64,000 nucleotides of DNA from an uncultured Oscillospiraceae bacterium. GTDB taxonomy: Bacteria > Bacillota > Clostridia > Oscillospirales > Ruminococcaceae. Both the position numbers and the translations under genes were made by a program. Below, piece after piece: positions 61,185-64,000 of the stretch. Every line of letters starts with the position of its first letter. Position 1 is the stretch's first letter. A model generated the notes under the pieces. The model was not told the DNA's origin. It saw only the letters and a program-made list of their open reading frames with translations, and did not search any database. The stretch lies in the NCBI GenBank assembly GCA_934513685.1, contig CAKSWY010000009.1, positions 17,847-81,846 of the forward strand, in the 5' to 3' direction.

Positions 61185-61895
61185 TTACCAGGGGATGGCC
61201 TGGTACAGCAGCACGGCCACGATGCCGCCGATGATGGGGCCGACCACGGGAACCGGAGCGTAGCCCCAGTTGGAGCTGCCCTTACCCTTGATGGGCAGAA
61301 CGGCGTGGGCGATGCGGGGGCCGATGTCACGGGCAGGGTTCAGGGCGTAACCGGTCAGGCCGCCGAGAGACATGCCGATGGAGGTGATGATGCCGAACAC
61401 CAGGAAGTTGCCCTGGGCGCCGTTCAGGCCGCCGACCTGCGCCATACCCTTGATGGCGAAGACCAGAACGAAGGTAGCAACGGCTTCACAGAAGATGTTG
61501 CGGGGCATATTGGGAACGGAAGGACCGGTGGAGAACACGCCCAGCTTGGTGCCGGGGTCGTCGGTTGCGTCGAACTGATCCTTGAACATCAGGTACACGA
61601 TGATGGCGCCCACAAATGCACCGGCGAACTGGGCGATGATGTAACCGGGAACCATGGCCCAGTCAAAGCTGCCGTCCACAGCCAGGGCGATGGTCAGCGC
61701 GGGGTTGAAGCTTGCGCCGGAAGCGGCGCCGAAGATGAAGGCGGGCACCATAACGGCAAGGCCCCAGGCCAGGGTAATCTGGATGGAGCCGGCACCCTTC
61801 ATGCCGGATTTGTTCAGGGTAACGTTGGCGACAACGCCGTCGCCCAGGATGATGAGCATCATTGTGCCTAGAAACTCAGCAATATACGGTAACAT
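61185..61895 (-). CDS. glpF: Glycerol uptake facilitator (aquaglyceroporin)
   Basis: A 236-residue MIP-family channel with six membrane helices. Both NPA boxes are intact: SFNPALTIALA (about residue 67) and YALNPARDIGPR (about 190). The Asp after the second box is typical of glycerol rather than water channels. The ATG at 61895 follows GAGAGGAGGAACCGTAC. It sits between glpK and glpA. Confidence 0.95.
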   Translation of the reverse strand: MLPYIAEFLGTMMLIILGDGVVANVTLNKSGMKGAGSIQITLAWGLAVMVPAFIFGAASGASFNPALTIALAVDGSFDWAMVPGYIIAQFAGAFVGAIIVYLMFKDQFDATDDPGTKLGVFSTGPSVPNMPRNIFCEAVATFVLVFAIKGMAQVGGLNGAQGNFLVFGIITSIGMSLGGLTGYALNPARDIGPRIAHAVLPIKGKGSSNWGYAPVPVVGPIIGGIVAVLLYQAIPW

Positions 61896-61986
61896 GTACG
61901 GTTCCTCCTCTCAAAACTATCACAGGTGCGCCAAAGCTCTCAGCGCGCCTCGTTCCTCATACAGGGCCGCAGTGCCCGGGCGGGGC

Positions 61987-62019
61987 GGGCAGGCAGCCGG
62001 AAAGGGCGGCTGCCTGCCC
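61987..62019. other. Intercistronic hairpin between glpK and glpF
   Basis: GGGCAGGCAGCC pairs with GGCTGCCTGCCC around an 9-base loop. There is no T-run, so it is more likely a processing or stability element than a terminator. Confidence 0.6.
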
Positions 62020-62059
62020 TGCGTGTGCCCGAACGACCGAGCGGCCGTTTCTGATGTGT

Positions 62060-63556
62060 TTATTCGTCCTTGGCCCAGCCGTAAGCGCACTTCACGGCCT
62101 TGTTCCAGCCCTTGATGCGGGCGGCGCGGTCCTCAGCGGCGATCTCCGGCTCAAAGGTGCGGTCGATGGCCCAGTTCTTGATGACGTCTTCCTTGCTGGA
62201 CCAGTAGCCAACAGCCAGACCGGCCAGGTAGGCAGCGCCCATGGCGGTGGTCTCTACGCAGCGGGGGCGCTGCACGGGGGCGTCGATCAGATCGGCCTGG
62301 GTCTGCATCAGGTAGTTGTTGGCGGAAGCGCCGCCGTCCACCTTCAAAGCAGCCAGATTAATGCCGGAGTCGGCCTTCATGGCCTGCAGAACGTCGTTCA
62401 CCTGGTAGCACAGGCTATCCAGCGTGGCGCGGATGATGTGATACTTGTTGCAGCCGCGGGTCAGGCCAACGATGGTGCCGCGGGCGTACTGATCCCAGTG
62501 GGGAGCGCCCAGACCGGTGAAGGCGGGAACCACGTAGCAGCCGTTGGTGTCCTTGACCTTGCGGGCCATGTACTCGGAGTCGGGCGAGGAATCAATGACC
62601 TTCAGCTGGTCACGCAGCCACTGAATGGCAGCGCCCGCCACGAAGATGGAACCTTCCAGCGCATACTCGACCTTGCCGTCCAGGCCCCAGGCGATGGTGG
62701 TAACCAGGCCGTTCTTGCTGAAAACGGGCTTCTCGCCGGTGTTCATCAGCATGAAACAGCCGGTGCCGTAGGTGTTCTTGGCCTCGCCGGGCTTGAAGCA
62801 GGTCTGGCCGAACAGAGCGGACTGCTGGTCGCCGGCAGCACCGGCAATGGGGATGGGCCCGCCGAAGTACTGGGCCAGAGCCTCGCCGTACACGCAGCTG
62901 CTGGGCTTTGCCTCAGGCAGCATGCACTTGGGAATGTTCAGCTCTTTCAGGATCTCATCGTCCCACTGCAGGGTGTTGATGTTGAACAGCATGGTACGGG
63001 AAGCGTTGGAGTAGTCGGTCACATGGGCCTTGCCGCCGGTCAGCTTCCAGATCAGCCAGGTTTCCACGGTGCCGAACAGCAGCTCGCCCTTCTCGGCCTT
63101 CTCCCGTGCGCCCTCGACGTTTTCCAGGATCCAGCGCAGCTTGGTGCCGGAGAAGTATGCGTCGATGACCAGGCCAGTCTTGGCGCGGAAGGTGTCGGTC
63201 AGGCCCTTTTCCTTCAGGCTGTCGCAGTACTCACTGGTGCGGCGGCACTGCCAGACGATGGCGTGGTGGATGGGTTTGCCGGTGTTCTTGTCCCACACGA
63301 TGGTGGTCTCGCGCTGGTTGGTAATGCCGATGGCGGCGATGTCCGCGGCGGTGGCGCCGATGTTGGCCATGGCCTGCTGGGCAACTTCCAGCTGGGTGGC
63401 CCAGATCTCGTCTGCGTCATGCTCGACCCAGCCGGGCTTGGGGAAGTACTGGGTAAACTCCTTCTGTGCAACACTGCACATCTCGCCCTTCTCATTGAAG
63501 AGGATGCAGCGGTTGGAAGTTGTACCGGCGTCCAATGCCATTACGTATTTTGCCAT
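62060..63556 (-). CDS. glpK: Glycerol kinase
   Basis: A 498-residue FGGY kinase that makes glycerol 3-phosphate and traps glycerol entering by GlpF. It has MALDAGTTSNRCILFNEKGE (phosphate loop), GWVEHDADEIWATQ, ITNQRETTIVWDKNTGKPI and the late ADGGASAN-like KVDGGASANNYLMQ. The PTS phosphorylation His present in many Firmicute enzymes (HEKTGL region) cannot be assigned with certainty by eye. The ATG at 63556 follows AAAAGGAGGAATTCTCACC. Confidence 0.96.
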   Translation of the reverse strand: MAKYVMALDAGTTSNRCILFNEKGEMCSVAQKEFTQYFPKPGWVEHDADEIWATQLEVAQQAMANIGATAADIAAIGITNQRETTIVWDKNTGKPIHHAIVWQCRRTSEYCDSLKEKGLTDTFRAKTGLVIDAYFSGTKLRWILENVEGAREKAEKGELLFGTVETWLIWKLTGGKAHVTDYSNASRTMLFNINTLQWDDEILKELNIPKCMLPEAKPSSCVYGEALAQYFGGPIPIAGAAGDQQSALFGQTCFKPGEAKNTYGTGCFMLMNTGEKPVFSKNGLVTTIAWGLDGKVEYALEGSIFVAGAAIQWLRDQLKVIDSSPDSEYMARKVKDTNGCYVVPAFTGLGAPHWDQYARGTIVGLTRGCNKYHIIRATLDSLCYQVNDVLQAMKADSGINLAALKVDGGASANNYLMQTQADLIDAPVQRPRCVETTAMGAAYLAGLAVGYWSSKEDVIKNWAIDRTFEPEIAAEDRAARIKGWNKAVKCAYGWAKDE

Positions 63557-63622
63557 GGTGAGAATTCCTCCTTTTCCGTTCGGTTTCACACGATAAGGCC
63601 AGCGTTGCTGTGCCTTGTTTGA

Positions 63623-63676
63623 AAGCACCTGCTGTTCGCTCTGTGTAAAGCGGCGAACGCTGCGGTTCAGGTGCTT
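63623..63676 (-). promoter_or_regulatory. Hairpin in the glpK leader
   Basis: AAGCACCTG pairs with CAGGTGCTT, with an inner TTCGC/GCGAA pairing. It lies between the promoter and glpK. It has no clear T-run, so regulation by antitermination (as by GlpP) is only a possibility. Confidence 0.45.
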
Positions 63677-63689
63677 CCCTGATGATTTT

Positions 63690-63718
63690 AGTGTACCAGT
63701 TCTTCGGGCGGAAGTCAT
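63690..63718 (-). promoter_or_regulatory. glpK promoter
   Basis: On the minus strand ATGACT, 17 bases, TACACT with TGG before the -10 (extended -10). Confidence 0.6.
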
Positions 63719-63836
63719 TGGACAGACCGATGGTTTTGTATGGTTATCATAAAACTTTTTTACATAAAGCTGGCTTTGTATAAAAACTGCACAGAGTTTT
63801 GCAGATCGCGCACGGACACTTGCCGCCTTGACCGAA

Positions 63837-63868
63837 TAAAAAACGCCCCCTCGCAGGAGGGGGCGCAG
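63837..63868 (-). terminator. Terminator of the gene running in from the right edge
   Basis: CGCCCCCT-CGC-AGGAGGGGGCG with a TTTTTT run on the minus strand. Confidence 0.9.
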
Positions 63869-63884
63869 ATGAAACACAGCCGAT

Positions 63885-64000
63885 TTACGCACCGGCAATG
63901 CGCACGATGTTGTTCCACTCGGTGCCGTCCAGGCCGAAGGTCTCCAGCAGGCAGACGGCCTTGGCCCGAGCCTCGTTCAGGTCCATGGGCTTGCGGGAGA
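63885..64000 (-). CDS. 3' end of an unidentified gene
   Basis: The frame is open from the right edge to TAA 63885-63887 and gives about 38 residues ending LLETFGLDGTEWNNIVRIAGA. It is followed by a good terminator, which supports a true gene end. I do not recognise the family. Confidence 0.6.
   Translation of the reverse strand, partial: SRKPMDLNEARAKAVCLLETFGLDGTEWNNIVRIAGA

Overview
The window is the chromosomal replication-origin neighbourhood of a GC-rich, anaerobic Gram-positive gut-type bacterium. Gene order (rpmH, rnpA, yidD, yidC, jag, mnmE, mnmG, rsmG, noc, parA, parB leftward; dnaA, dnaN, S4-domain protein, recF, remB, gyrB, gyrA rightward) is the Firmicute origin order. Pyruvate:ferredoxin oxidoreductase, lipoproteins with Gram-positive lipoboxes, Shine-Dalgarno AGGAGG sites, and codon and repeat style suggest the Faecalibacterium/Subdoligranulum/Gemmiger/Fournierella part of the Oscillospiraceae. 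That placement is inference. No rRNA, tRNA, insertion sequence or phage gene was recognised.

Layout. 0-6 kb: the 3' end of an unidentified gene with an SSB-like tail, a DUF362 ferredoxin-like protein, a lipoprotein/DUF6506 pair divergent from an M18 aminopeptidase, then GluQRS. 6.2-9.2 kb: a copper operon (copA-csoR) with a CsoR-type operator. 9.8-10.6 kb: an isolated gene with a RecB-like nuclease signature. 10.7-14 kb: ricT-holB-darA and a rhomboid-like protein. 14.7-18.2 kb: a heterodimeric ABC exporter with a long repeat-bearing leader. 18.7-20.3 kb: degenerate 36-bp direct repeats and serS. 20.7-31.5 kb: parB-parA-noc (two perfect parS sites), rsmG-mnmG-mnmE, and jag-yidC-yidD-rnpA-rpmH. 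31.5-34 kb: the origin, where transcription diverges. 34-43 kb: dnaN to gyrA with a lipoprotein inserted between the gyrase genes, then an FlK-type thioesterase. 43-50 kb: Nudix and CBS proteins, pyruvate:ferredoxin oxidoreductase, YitT. 50-54 kb: a 4-alpha-glucanotransferase fused to an acyl carrier protein domain, and a solute-binding lipoprotein. 54-57.5 kb: AlaX, TrmB, a degenerate GGDEF protein, a ferritin-like small protein. 57.7-63.6 kb: a glycerol operon (glpK, glpF, GlpA-type dehydrogenase, FAD/NAD oxidoreductase, DUF1667).

Almost every gene from 6 to 31 kb runs leftward and every gene from 32 to 43 kb rightward, so transcription follows replication outward from the origin. The core genes serve replication (dnaA, dnaN, recF, gyrA, gyrB, holB), segregation (parABS, noc), RNA and tRNA maturation (rnpA, mnmE, mnmG, rsmG, trmB, gluQ, alaX, serS) and membrane insertion (yidC, yidD, jag).

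The least ordinary items are: a family of interspersed intergenic elements whose hairpin arms change in a compensatory way between copies; the MalQ-ACP fusion; the uncharacterised RecB-like protein; the decayed CRISPR-like repeats; and an internal ribosome-binding site in copA that could release a free CopZ-like chaperone.
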